Under the pieces are notes generated by a model. The model searched no databases and was not told the DNA's origin. It saw only the letters and a list, made by a program, of their open reading frames with translations. Positions 1 through 10,667 of a stretch of DNA of 64,000 nucleotides are shown here, piece after piece (the first letter of the stretch is position 1; each line of letters starts with the position of its first letter). Location of the stretch: positions 110,943,284 to 111,007,283 of the forward strand of contig OV884057.1 in the NCBI GenBank assembly GCA_930367215.1, given 5' to 3'. A program made the position numbers and the translations under genes. Source of the stretch: Pollenia angustigena (Eukaryota; Arthropoda; Insecta; Diptera; Polleniidae).

Positions 1-440
1 GATAATTAGGCAGTAAATTGTATAAAATAAAAATTAATGGCACACCCATTGCAGGAGGGATAACGATATCCTGGGGATTCTTCATTAAATATAAGTAATT
101 TTACCTTCTTCTTAACAAATTTTTAGATAATGGACTGATTAACACGTTTTCGGAAATAAACTTCATATAGATAACGTTTTTTGGGAAGTGGAAATTCTAC
201 GGAGTAAAAGTTTTACATTACAAAACGCCAAGCTGCTAAACTTAAAAAAAAACCAAGTTTTGAATCCGCATTGTCACAAAATCCGCTATTTTATTTTTTT
301 TTAAATTTGATTTCATATTGTAATTATCGCCAAAATATTTTACAGATTTTGTGTATCGTGTTCTATGCTATTAAATTTAATATTAATCATTTAAAAAAAT
401 TGTAAATTTTTGTTAACCTATAGTCGAGACATTTTCACTA
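1..440. other. AT-rich intergenic, nothing recognised
   Basis: I see only A/T-rich sequence with homopolymer runs. No coding frame, RNA gene or repeat family could be supported here. Confidence 0.6.
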
Positions 441-1174
441 TATGAGCCGTTTATTTTGAAAGTGGTTTAAGACCATTTTTTATTTTATTGAGATATTTAA
501 TGGTTTGTGTTTGATTTGTTTCAAAAATATTGTTAAGTGGTGTTAATTTTTTTTATGGCTTTGTGACCTTAAACATGTTAGAATATATGTATAACGTAAT
601 ACACTTTGTAAACTTTACTAGAAAAATAAGCTGTGTTTCAGAACCTTAAATGGACTTAAACCACTTTCAAAATTAATAAAATGACTTTTTGTTTGTAAAA
701 AGGAATAAGTCCACTTATTCTAAAGAAATTAAGCAATAGAAATTGTAAATATTTTATGTTGGATGTAGGTGAATGTAAAAGCTTTAAAATAAATAGAGAA
801 GCTTTCAATTTAGATACAGATTTTTATTTATGTAATTAAAAAAATGTTATTAAAAATAAATATGTATGAATTCATTTATTAACGATTTTGCCATATTATT
901 TCTCCTCATTTAGATTATGTGTGAGGTTTTGTTAAAATATTCATGGTGCATAGGTGGTTTATACCTTAGTAACTCCATCATATCCATATACTTAGGAGTT
1001 GAAATGGGACGTACATTTTTGTATAATGGTGTTAATTATACCCACACCACAATAGTGGAGAGGGTATTATGCATTTGTGCTGATGTGTGTAACGCCTTAA
1101 ATTAGTGATCCTAGAACCACCTTAAAGTATACCGATCTACTCAGAATCACTTTCTGAGTCGAACTAACGATGTC

Positions 1175-1179
1175 CGTCC

Positions 1180-1212
<33 letters not shown>

Positions 1213-1213
1213 T
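1175..1213. repeat. GGCT microsatellite
   Basis: Seven or so consecutive GGCT tetramers sit where related copies have repeated 'gtcc' (tgtccgtccgtc), so this is probably an expansion of that unit after a base change. Confidence 0.9.
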
Positions 1214-1330
1214 CCATGTAACCTTGTGCGCAAAGTACAGGTCGCAATTTTGGAGATAATTTGACAAAATTTGGGTCATAGGTTCTTATTGGCAAAAGGA
1301 CCAAGCCTATTGAAAATGGGCTGAATTGTA

Positions 1331-1700
1331 GGACCACGAGGGAAGATAGGGGGAAATTTCTTCCTCTCAGAAACTATCAACCCGATTTTAATGAAATTTA
1401 AAACATAGATAGAACCATATCTATATGGACACAAAATGTATAAATTTTTAAAAAAATCGGACCACGAGGGGAGTTAGGGGCAATTTCTGCCTCTCAAACC
1501 GATTTTAATGAAATTTAAAACATAGATAGATCCATATCTATAGGGACACATTAGCTGTACAGTTTTTAAAAAATAGGACCACAAGGGGAGGCAGGGGGCA
1601 ATTTCTGCCTCTCACAAACTTTCAAACCGATTATTATGAAGTTTATAAACATAGATAAATCCATATTTACATGGACACATAAACATGATGTGTTTTTAAA
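1331..1700. repeat. Tandem repeat, about 117-128 bp, three units
   Basis: Units start at 1331, 1459 and 1576, each opening GGACCAC(G/A)AGGG and carrying 'atttctgcctctca', 'ccgattttaatgaaattt' and 'acatagatagatccatatct'. It lies inside the DINE-like element, as minisatellites often do in this class. Confidence 0.85.
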
Positions 1701-2043
1701 AACTGTGGTGTAGGGTATCATATGGTTTTATATTGTTGAAGTTCCTCGGTTTTCCCCGACAGGGTTATAAGTCAAGTATTTTGAACTCTTTATCCACTTC
1801 CATTGATTCTTTATAAAACATTTTATAGGGTGACCTTTTATAAATCGCATCCAACATATCCTTAGACAATTTACAGGTTCGCCACTAGTGTTTTTTAATC
1901 TTTTAAGAATTGCTTCTTCCAGAGGTTTTGTATAAAAATAACTTTACGTTTCATTTTAGTTAATAAAAATTTGTGGACTTAAACCGGTTTCAAAATAATT
2001 TTTTTTGGATTTCGCTAGTTAACTAATTTTCAAGTGCCCAAAA

Positions 2044-2202
2044 TTTTTTTTTTTTTTTTTTTTTTTTTTAATTCCCTATGCTAATTCCCGCGAAGCTTGA
2101 CGCTTGTCTGCAGGAAAGAAACCAGAGTCTCTGGCGGGAATCGAACCCGCAACCCCGGGGTTGAGAGACTAGCTCACTACTAGCTAGCCTACCGGGGCAC
2201 TC
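2044..2202 (-). mobile_element. tRNA-derived SINE, copy 1
   Basis: Read on the minus strand it begins gagtgccccggtaggctag, carries a perfect RNA polymerase III B box (GGTTCGATTCC, complement of 2137-2147) and an A-box-like segment, then a short unique body and a long A tail (T run 2044-2069). The 5' and 3' ends of the tRNA-like head cannot form an acceptor stem, so it is a retroposon head and not a tRNA gene. A second copy lies at 8331-8520 on the other strand. Confidence 0.85.
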
Positions 2203-2342
2203 AATCATAGCGATTTTAATGATACTAGACTTAAATTGTTTATAAATAAAAAGATTTTATAGGATTGCGATTGTTGTTATCATTTACTACTTTTTTTTTT
2301 TAAAATGGACTTAAACCACTTTCAAAATAAACGACTCATATA

Positions 2343-2918
2343 AAGAACATAAAATTAAATTTTTTGTTAAGCGATTTTTGGTTATTTACACTTTTGAGTG
2401 TGGTCACGTTGAAATGGCCTTGGAGAGGTGGAACATTTCGACGTCGAGTTTTGGAAAACCTATATATTATTATATTATAAAAAATTGTAACGTTACTTAC
2501 TGATTCATCATCGCACAGACTAAAGGCCTGAAGCTAAAAACTTGAAATTTGGACCAGACATTGGTCACTCCCCAAATCGATCCACTAAGAGGGGATTTTT
2601 AGAAATTCGAATGTTTAGGGGGTAAAAAAGAGTAAAAACTCGGTAACCTTATATCTCCAAAACTAAAAGAGATACAAAAAAATGTAATACTTATCGTTGT
2701 TCTTTAGAAAAATAAGCGGACAGGTGTCCGGTACTTTTTTAAAATTCGGCACTATTGGGGAGTAAACCTGAATTTTGGAACTTTTTTGACACCCCATCTA
2801 TTTTTTGAACCAATAAACATAGAAACATTTGAAACTTATCAAAATAATACGAATATTGATTTGGTTCTTTTTCGAAATTCGAACATTTAAGGGGTGAAAA
2901 TCGTAACATTTTTTGGTG
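2343..2918. other. Old repeat remnants, no gene
   Basis: It contains dispersed-repeat style text ('cagactaaaggcctgaagct', 'ccccaaatcgatccactaag') and, near 2870, the word 'gaaattcgaacatttaaggg', which recurs inverted at about 48250. No open frame with recognisable protein content. Confidence 0.5.
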
Positions 2919-3931
2919 CACAGAAAAAATTATTTTTCCAATTCAAACAAAAAATTTGTAGAATCAAAAAATTTTTTGTCTAAAATCGGTCCTACAAACA
3001 AATTCGCATATTCAAACAATTTATTTGCATTTTGTTTATTGAAAAAAAACGCCGAATTTTTCAAACAAATAATTTTACAGAATCAAACAAAAAGTTTACT
3101 GAAATTCATATAAATTTCAAACAAATATTTTTGCTGAATCAAACAAAAAAGTTTTGGCACAAGCAATGACGCGCACACAAGCAAGCACTGTTGGGCAGAG
3201 CGGCCCGGCTGGCTTTGAGACACAATTTTTTTGTTGGAATAATTTTGAACGAAGTCATATTTATACTCATCGTGTTTTTCTTTATCACTCACTGTTGCTT
3301 TATCCTTTCCTTTGCTAATGAAGAAGAAATGTAACCAAAAACGGCGGCAGACCGACTCGATATGTTTTCCGCCATCATTCTATTTTTGTATTTGATGTAT
3401 TTAAACAAACTATTTGAAAAAATTGAATACGGGATTTTGTTTTTTTTTACCAACTTTGAAACCAACCCAAAATTTATTTTGTTTCTTATAATGTGTTTTT
3501 TCTGTTGTTTAAAAAAAATGAAACGTTTTCTTACCTGCTATTGCTTTTGTTGTTTTTTTTTTAACACAAACCTCGTCACGCTATTTTATCATTTTTCTTA
3601 TTGCTGTACTTTTTTAAAGCGTCCAAAAATAGAATGCATGTGTTTTTTGTTGTAGTTCTTATATTTATCATAAAGAAGTGTTGCTTACAATCAATAAAAA
3701 AATGCAAAAAGACGACAACATTAAAGAGCGTTAAATATTTCATACAAAAATAATGAAAACTTCAAACCAATAGCGCGTTTATTAAATTTTTGAATAGTTG
3801 TCCACATTTTTGTTGGTTAAATAAAAATCAAACAAAAATATTGATTGAATCAGTAAAAAAATTTGTAGAAATCAAAAAAAATTTCAAACAAGCGTTTGTT
3901 TGAAAATAATTCGGCAATAATTTTTTCTGTG
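2919..3931. mobile_element. 1.0-kb TA-flanked inverted-repeat element, copy 1
   Basis: The ends are CACAGAAAAAATTATT and its inverted copy AATAATTTTTTCTGTG. TA follows the right end; the left flank is TG, a decayed TA. A nearly identical copy with TA on both sides is at 38850-39880. It has no transposase; the short open frames inside are made of its 'tcaaacaaa' low-complexity text. Probably a Tc1/mariner-type MITE. Confidence 0.8.
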
Positions 3932-4397
3932 TACTTTTATTCAAAACATTAAATAAACTTTGGCATAAAAATATGTCCACGAAGGAAAAGGAGACGCTAA
4001 CGAAGTAGCAGGTTAAATGCTAGTTTAATATAAATTTCGTATTCGTTTAAAGTAAAACTTGGCCAAATAAATTTTTTGAATTTGAATTCCCCTTTTACAT
4101 TTAAAATTTGGCACCCTTTAAATAATGCCGCCCTAGGCCCGGGCATCACAGGCCTAGGCGTAAATCCACCACTGGCTAGGACTATTGGACCTGCAGTACG
4201 AATCTGCCAACTTAACATAGAAGGTATTAGTAGCTCTAAGTCCGACTACCTGTCTCGCTTAATGACAGAAGAAAACATTGATATTATACTTCTTCAGGAA
4301 ACACGAACACAGACACACAAATCCTTAGTAAGTAAAGGAACAATAAATGGCTTTAAAATAATAGCCGCTATCCACCACCGTTCATATGGCATCGCTA

Positions 4398-4483
4398 CAT
4401 ATCGTCAGTTGATTATTTAATTGTCGTATGTAGATACAAATTACATACGACATACGACAATTAAATAATCAACCGACGATATG
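4398..4483. repeat. Foldback inside LINE endonuclease
   Basis: Arms 4398-4431 and 4450-4483 are inverted copies with about one mismatch, around an 18-bp loop. The right arm duplicates in reverse the coding text just before it, so a short inverted template switch at this spot explains it. Confidence 0.85.
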
Positions 4484-6063
4484 TCAAAAATTATATTCCC
4501 GATGTAGATGTCTTAGAATGCAGAAGCTCAAACGACATATTTATCATAGCTGCTAAACTAAATGGGATTAATATTATTAACACTTACAAACCACCACTAA
4601 TTCAGTGGCTAACAAATTCCATCCCAAATTACAAGCATCCAGCGGTATACGCTGGAAATTTGAATAGCCTCTGGCGATATCAAGCTGATGATGATAACGG
4701 TTCATGGGTTGGTTGACTGGGCTGACGCATTAAATCTTCACTTTGTCTATGACGCTAAAGACAGGGGCACTTTCCATTCGGCAAGGTGGAATAGAGACTA
4801 CAACCCAGATCTTTGCTTTGTCTCTTCTTTCAATTCAAATCAACTACCTACAGCACGTATGGTCTTAAGAAGTTTCCCTCAAAGCCAGCATCGTCCTGTA
4901 ATCATTGATATAGGAATTAAAATTCCAATAGTCAAAAGTGTACCAAGGCCCAGATGGAATTTCCAAAAGGCCGACTGGAAGAAATTCTCTAAGCTTTTTA
5001 TTCGTTTTATTCCTCCTACATCGTCAAATTATGACCGTTTGGTTGGCTTAATCTTCGCATCAGCAAAGAAATCTATTCCTCGAGGTTTTCGAAAGGAATA
5101 CATTCCTTGTTGGAATGAAGACAGTGATAGACTGTATAACGAATTCTACTTAAATGGGAATCAGGATACAGCTGACGAATTAATGAAAAGTCTGGATATA
5201 TCAAGAAAGCTTAACTGGACCATTTCAGTGAGATCTATGGATTTTTTGGAGCCTATTGAGAAAGTTGGGGAGTGCGACACCACCATCATTTACTAAACCA
5301 ATTTAAATCAAAACCAAATAGCAGATCATATAGTAGCAGTTCAAAATCTGAACCAAATAGAATTTTCTCCAGGGACATGCAAAAAGAATATAAAGTTCTT
5401 AGATCTGAACTGAATGTCGCTCTGAAAGCCATTAAAGAAAAGACAGCAGCAGGGGTAGATGGAATCTACCCAGAATTTCTAAAACATTCAGGTCCAAGAA
5501 CAAAAATGTGGCTTACGCTATTTTTTACAAAAATAATGTCAACAAACCAGATACCCACATCTTTCAAGAATTAAAGTCAAACAAACCTGCGGAACTACCC
5601 CAAAACTATCACCCTGTTACGTTGCTTTCCGTGAGCCTAAAGCTGCTGGAACGCCTGATTTTAAATAGAATAGGCCCGGAAATTGATCACGTAATCCTTC
5701 AAGTACAAGCAGTATTAAGAAAACAAAGAGGTTGTACAGACCAAGTCTTGTCTCTGACTAACAACATTGAATATGACTTCCAGAAAAAACAAAAAACTGG
5801 AACTGTCTTCGTAGATCTGACGGCGGCGTATGATACTGTGTGGAAAAAGGGGCTATTATATAAATTACTAAAGGTTATACCGTGTATCAAAATTTGCAAC
5901 CTCATCAGCTCCATGCTTAGTGATCGTCTATTTAGTGTGTTTTTAAACGACAAGAAGAGCAGAACTCGTAAACTGAACAACGGGCTTCCCCAAGGTTCTG
6001 TGTTAGCTCCAAGGTTGTTTAACTTATACATAAATAATTTACCAACCCCTCTGCCAAGTGGTG

Positions 6064-6580
6064 GCTAAGTAGCATGTAATGTGTAAAATTACATACTACA
6101 TGGTACTTACTGCCTCGGGAAGCATAGCTGAATGCTATCAGACGCGTCCACGGGTTGCGGATAGTGGAAACCCCAGCAGATATGTTGGGATGCTGCGAAT
6201 AAAATAAGCAGTCGCGGACAACTCAGCGGTCCCAAGGGGAGAGTCTCGGGGGGTCTCGTTTAGAGCACCTGTAAATACCCGAGTTGCCAATGATCCTTGG
6301 AACGGCGTGGCGAGTAATTGGCGCCACTCAATAGCCAATCTCAACAACTCGTTGAAAAAACAGCATTTCTGGATGCTACAATCGGCAATCCCGGTACCAG
6401 AATCGGATGCGATCGGCTAATCACCGGTTCATCTTAAACTCTTCTGATTACAGAAACCACAACGAATGGAAACCAAAATGATCCCCAATTGTTGACGACT
6501 TTTAGCTTTAAATCAAGGACACGATTCGGATACGGCCCTTTGTTCCAACTTGGAACCATAGGAATCAATATATATATATA
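6064..6580. mobile_element. GC-rich retroposon-like insertion, unassigned
   Basis: About 510 bp, clearly richer in G+C than its surroundings, sit exactly between two halves of one RT domain. It starts with a small hairpin ('gtagcatgtaat...attacatactac') and ends in a (TA)n run at about 6570, the kind of simple-sequence tail seen on some LINE/SINE retroposons. No coding frame is convincing. It could be a SINE or the untranslated part of another LINE. Confidence 0.5.
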
Positions 6581-7177
6581 AATCGCGTTCGCCTACCAAC
6601 ACTCTACTTTTTCCGAATTGGAACAAACACTTACAGCAGACCTTAGCAAATTTTCTATATACTGTAAAAATTGGCAACTTACACCTAGCGCTGCCAAGAC
6701 TGAGGTGAGCTGTTTTCACCTGAACCACCATGAATCTAATCGGAAATTAAATATATGTATAAACAACACACGACTAGCACACAACCCCTCTCCAAAATAT
6801 CTTGAAATTACACTCGATAGAACACTTTCATTTAACGCACATCTCTCAAAAACGTCACAAAATCTAAAAACAAGAAACAACATAATTCAGAAACTGACTG
6901 GAACAACGTGGGGAGCTAGCCCAAACAAATATTTTTGTTTAGAAATATTGACGACAAATATCGGTAAAAATATAAGAACGTCAAAGTGAAAATTTTTTAA
7001 AATTAATAAAAAAATACAAAATAAATTTACTTTATTGCATTTATTTTAACATGAATGAAAACGCGTAAATATTGATTATATTTCTAAACAAATATGTTGG
7101 TTTTAAATCTTTATATACATAGGGAAAATTTTCCAGGTGACTGAGCCACACTAGCACAACATTTCTGCTCTTACTTT

Positions 7178-7480
7178 TTATACCTACACTACTGTATGTG
7201 AAGAGGATATTATGTGTTTGTACGAATGTGTGTAACACATTTAAATAAATGTTCTGGGCCTGCCTTTTAGTGTACCGATTGACTCAGAATCAATGTCATA
7301 ATCCATTTAACGAAGCCCGTCCTTCTATCAGGATGGCTGGTAGTCTGTCCAAGATAACCTTGTGCGCATATTACAGGTCGCAATTTTAAAAATTATTTTA
7401 TAAAATGTGGCACATATGCGTTTATTGTCACAAGGTCGAAGCCTTTTTGTAATGGTGAGAAGCAGTTATTTAATTTTAAT
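7178..7480 (+). mobile_element. DINE-like repeat, copy 2 (partial)
   Basis: TATACCTACACTACTGTATG, then 'gaggatattatgtgtttgta', 'agtgtaccgattgactcaga' and 'aaccttgtgcgcatattaca' follow the same order as at 1033-1300. It lies between the thumb of the LINE and what may be the same LINE's tail. Confidence 0.6.
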
Positions 7481-7966
7481 ATCCCCCATGAAAACTTCTT
7501 TCCGGAATAGGGTTTTGTGCCTATTAATAGCCATTTGGTTTTATAGACATTTGAGTTGAATAAGATCCAAAAATATTTTGTCGCAACCTACATAAATCAC
7601 CAGAACAAATTTTTTTAGAATCGGTCCATATTTGACCCAGCTCCCATACGAATACACTAATAATGGTAGTAGATACTTAGATAACATTGGCACAAAAATG
7701 TCTTATGTGAATATTAACCTCACAACATACTCTTTTTGGCGAAAACATGATCGCCCATATACTGCATATTGTGTTAAAAATTGGCTACTTTACTCTATAT
7801 TTTTAATCTGTTAACAGTGCATTTGTTGTTGTTATTATTTAACAAGAACTTTTTTTGTGTCGTTAGCTACCGGCATTTTTTGTCGATAAAAATTGTTAAA
7901 ATTTCATTACAGAATAGCTCTTAACGACAATTTTCGTAAGCTTACGAATTTTGACTACTTAACGAC
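7481..7966. other. No gene; short palindromic repeat text
   Basis: The stretch holds decayed DINE interior and, from about 7850, repeated 'ttaacgacaattttttgtcg' words that can fold on themselves. No supported coding content. Confidence 0.5.
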
Positions 7967-7972
7967 AATTTT

Positions 7973-8240
7973 TTGTCGTTAAAAAGTTACAGAATTTTAG
8001 TACTGACCGGTAGGACCCTAGAAACTCGCTACAAATGGGACCAAGTAGATGATCCCAAATGTCCATGTGGAGCCCGCCGTCAAACAACCGATCACATCAT
8101 TAAAGAATTCCCTATCTTATCCTTCAAAGGACCATTGAGCGATATTCACACTTTGATAACAGACGCAGTTTCATGGTTAAACTCATTTGTAATTTGTAAA
8201 CAATTTAGAAACTTTTTAATACTTTTGATACGCTAAATAA
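7973..8240 (+). pseudogene. LINE ORF2 C-terminal fragment
   Basis: The frame contains LTGRTLETRYKWDQ, then CPCG, QTTDHII and a final hydrophobic run, matching the C-terminal 'CxCG...T..H' zinc-knuckle-like tail of non-LTR elements. It ends in TAAATAAATAAATAAA, a typical LINE 3' tail. It may be the 3' end of the element at 4076-6960, displaced by the DINE-like insertion; that link is inference. The Cys expected after 'HIIKE' is Phe here. Confidence 0.65.
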
Positions 8241-8330
8241 ATAAATAAAACGTAAATTATCAATAACACTGCTTTACAAATTTTTAATTTGGAAAAATAC
8301 CAAGAACGCTACATGCCTAGTTGAGTTAAT

Positions 8331-8520
8331 GAGTGCCCCGGTAGGCTAGCTGGTAGCGAGCTAGTCTATCAGCGCTGAGGTTGCGGGTTCGATTCCCGCC
8401 AGAGACTCTGGTTTCTTTCCTGCAGACAAGCATAGAGCTTCGCGGGATTAGCTTAGGAAATTTAAAAAAAAAAGTTAGCAAAATTTGTCCCGAACAAATT
8501 AAATAAAAAAAAAAAGAAAT
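8331..8520 (+). mobile_element. tRNA-derived SINE, copy 2
   Basis: It starts gagtgccccggtaggctag with a B box GGTTCGATTCC at 8386-8396, followed by the same body as copy 1 ('ctctggtttctttcctgcag', 'gcttcgcgggattagc') and two A-rich tracts. The right arm of the surrounding palindrome is uninterrupted at the matching place, which fixes the insertion to about 8330-8520. Confidence 0.9.
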
Positions 8521-9139
8521 TAAAAATTGGGACCTCCTGAACACGAAAAACGCTGTAATTTTTTTTTTTTCTAAGTACTTTTGTGTTTTTCGGTGTATGG
8601 TCCCACTCAAACCCTTCTGGAGCCCAAACAAAAAGTCCGATCGAAATAAATGGCATATCGTTGGTGGAACGACAATATTTTAATCTCATATAAAATTCCG
8701 TTTTTTTTTAAATACGTTAAAACTGATGGACGCCGAATATAGTGTGTGAGCAATGTAGATAAAAATATTGTCGTTCTACAAAATCCGTAATTTAAACTTT
8801 ATTTTTCATCCGATTTTTTTCAAATTACGCTTAAAATGTTGGTAATTAAATAAACTATTTGGTTAAAAAATAAATCATTCCAGATCTTTACTACAATGTA
8901 GAAAAAAAAACGAAATAAGTATAAACAATTTTGAAAAAAACGTAAAAAATAGGCAAATTTTCAGCCATTTCTTATCAGATAGAAATTTTCAGCAAATCGA
9001 CGGAAAATGCATTCAATTGCCTTTCCAACGGTAGATGACGACACTAGCTGTGGCTTTCATTATTTAAAAATTTATTAATGTAATACAAAATTGTTTTTTT
9101 TTAATGTAAGTTAGTTACATTCAATTTATTGTTTTATTA

Positions 9140-9290
9140 AATGTTGATGTTTTTATTTTATATTAATAGACGAATCCCCTGAAGAAGTGAACATAAAATT
9201 CACGAAACGTCGGGAAAAATGAAATAAAAAAGTTTTGCATTTTTATTTTCACAAATAGAGTTAGGCCTCACCAGCTAAGTATATATAAGC
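9140..9290 (+). mobile_element. Penelope-like element terminal fragment
   Basis: It contains a hammerhead core (see next entry) followed by 'ttttgcatttttattttcac' and 'aggcctcaccagctaagt'. Penelope-like elements are known to carry hammerhead ribozymes in their terminal repeats. No RT is attached. Confidence 0.6.
9172..9217 (+). ncRNA. Hammerhead ribozyme, Penelope type
   Basis: Order seen: stem I 5' strand TCCC, core CTGAAGA, stem II GTGAA / TTCAC around a 7-nt loop, core GAAA, then ACGT (self-complementary stem III without a loop, as in dimer-type hammerheads), cleavage triplet GTC and stem I 3' strand GGGA. All conserved core bases are present. Confidence 0.75.
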
Positions 9291-9556
9291 AAATATACAA
9301 ATATAAATAAAAGTAAGTGGCCAAAAATAAAGGAAAACAGATATGCCATTTATTTCGATCGGACTTGGTTGGGCTCCACAAGGGTTTGAGTGGAACCATA
9401 CACCGAAAAACACAAAAGTACCGTTATCTTAAAAACGGTACTTAGAAAAAAAAAAAAAAATTACAGCGTTTTTCGTGTTCAGGAGGTCCCAATTAACTTA
9501 TCTAGGCATGTAGAGTTCTTGGTATTTTTTGGCTGTAAACCAGTGTAATGAACTTT

Positions 9557-10317
9557 TAATTCTGCCACAAAAAAGAAAAATCAAATTTTCGAAGCAGTTA
9601 TTTTCGAAAGCAAGAAAGAAAGGTACATTTTGAAAAGTTTAATGGCGTTTTCCCAAGTTTGATTTTTTTGAGATATGAATATGTTGCAATAAAGGAGCGA
9701 TATAGTATAAAAATGAGATGAAGTTTGCATGTTTGTTTAATCCGCAATCACGCCCAAACGGCCACACCGATTTTAATAAATTTGGTACCACGATAGAATG
9801 TTATAGCGAAACTACTATAGGCTATATTCTTCCCGGAATTTCGGTAACAGAAAGGGACAAAATGGGTAAAAATCAGCCTTAACCCAAATTTGTTTGTATA
9901 ATTTTCTGCAGGTAAATCGGCATCACAAAAAAATAAAATTTAAAAATCGCGTCTTTAGAGATTTTGCATTTAGTATCCAAAATCTTAAAATCGTATTTAC
10001 GTATTTAGCCTATCACCAGGGAAAATTGTATTGAAAACGGCAAAATTGGTAAAAATTTGTACTTTTGGTACTTAATGCTAGCACGTTGGTCTTTCATATT
10101 ATTTTGCTATCCTAAAATTGAAATTTTGAAAAATTAAACTAAATATTAATATATTTTACAAATTTAAAGGACGACAAGGAGTAAAAAATTTTTATTATTG
10201 TTACCTTTTCAGTAAGCCGTTTTTCCTAAAAATATATTTTATAAAAAAATCAAAAAAATATAATTGGAGTAAATACAATCCAAATTAAAGACAATGCAAA
10301 AATACATAGTTTTATTA
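9557..10317. other. Repeat remnants, no gene
   Basis: Near 9720-9870 there is 'atccgcaatcacgcccaaac ... ccgattttaataaatttgg', typical of decayed dispersed repeats in insects. The rest is AT-rich, and I see no coding content. Confidence 0.5.
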
Positions 10318-10667
10318 AATGGTGTATAAAAAGTGGTTCATACCACAAAAAGTTTTATAAAGTTGGTTAATTTGTACTACACAATATCATTATGAGTATA
10401 ACACAGCGGAACTGCAATTTGGCGGTCTGGAATTTGATTGAAAATTTCTACTAATTTACACTTGGTACTTTTTTTAAAAATTACATTTTTTTTTCAAAAT
10501 AATTTTACGGGAACTTCGACAATTAATTTTAAAAAACGTTGTACAAAAGAGTTTAATTGTGTCTCGAACTTGCACATCCATTTTTAAATTCCCTCAAAAT
10601 TATTTTAAAAAAAATTTAATTTTTACAAAAAGTACTAACCGCCAAATTACTGTTCCGCCGTGTTATA
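10318..10667. mobile_element. Palindromic element, left arm, loop and part of right arm
   Basis: The left arm runs 'ggtgtataaaaagtggttca ... gagtataacacagcggaact', and the right arm begins at about 10638 ('accgccaaattactgttccg'). It is cut at 10667 by the gypsy element and resumes at 19082-19206. Together these make one foldback element with arms of over 100 bp. Confidence 0.75.

Larger units (their letters stand above)
1033..1722 (+). mobile_element. DINE-1/Helentron-like repeat
   Basis: It begins TATACCCACACCAC, continues with the 'gagggtattatgcatttgtg' and 'agtataccgat...tcagaatcactttctgagtcg...tgtccgtccg' blocks of fly DINE-1-type repeats, and closes with GTGGTGTAGGGTAT, an inverted match to its head. 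The interior has a GGCT microsatellite and a roughly 120-bp tandem repeat. DINE-1/INE-1 elements are known non-autonomous Helitron relatives; placing this copy there is inference from the head and tail motifs. Confidence 0.6.
441..2340. mobile_element. Non-autonomous TA-flanked inverted-repeat element, 1.9 kb
   Basis: The ends are inverted copies: the left starts TATGAGCCGTTTATTTTGAA and the right, read on the minus strand, starts TATGAGTCGTTTATTTTGAA, followed on both sides by AGTGGTTTAAG. A TA dinucleotide flanks each end (439-440 and 2341-2342), the target duplication expected of the Tc1/mariner superfamily. The terminal word GACTTAAACCACTTTCAAAA recurs internally near 653, and in diverged form near 1977. 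No transposase is present. The interior hosts a DINE-like repeat and a SINE, so this element is older than both. Confidence 0.6.
4076..6960 (+). pseudogene. Non-LTR retrotransposon ORF2, broken (endonuclease + RT)
   Basis: An apurinic-type endonuclease starts near 4198 with a QLNIEGI box and LLQE about 30 residues later; the frame is lost at a 34-bp foldback (4398-4483) and resumes near 4486, with the later endonuclease motif (SQHRPVIIDI) near 4880. Reverse transcriptase begins about 5400 (AAGVDGIYPEFLK). A frameshift lies near 5570, motif A is FVDLTAAYDTVW near 5808 and motif B is NGLPQGSVLAP near 5980. A GC-rich insertion (about 6064-6580) then separates the palm from the thumb (ELEQTL...YLEITLD, 6600-6960) at the place where the YADD box should be. 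Family: Jockey/I-like group, exact clade not decided. At least four independent breaks; it is dead. Confidence 0.85.
8264..9556. mobile_element. Palindromic (foldback) element with SINE in left arm
   Basis: Outer arms pair 'taccaagaacgctacatgcc' (left) with 'ggcatgtagagttcttggta' (right, near 9505), and continue through 'gggacctcctgaacacgaaa' (8530) against 'tttcgtgttcaggaggtccc' (9473) out to 'cgatcgaaataaatggcata'. Arms are roughly 190 bp without the SINE. The centre holds a Penelope fragment. No transposase is visible. Confidence 0.75.

Noticed and set aside
1097..1279. Small protein with a repeated SQPA motif
   Set aside because: It is a translation of the GGCT microsatellite within a DINE-like repeat.
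2100..2200. tRNA gene on the minus strand
   Set aside because: A perfect B box is present, but the ends cannot form an acceptor stem, the sequence runs into a unique body and A tail, and a second copy exists; it is a SINE head.
3362..3655. 97-residue hydrophobic, Cys/Phe-rich frame
   Set aside because: It lies wholly inside the 1-kb inverted-repeat element; the sister copy at 39.4 kb has frame breaks there, and the composition is T-rich low complexity.
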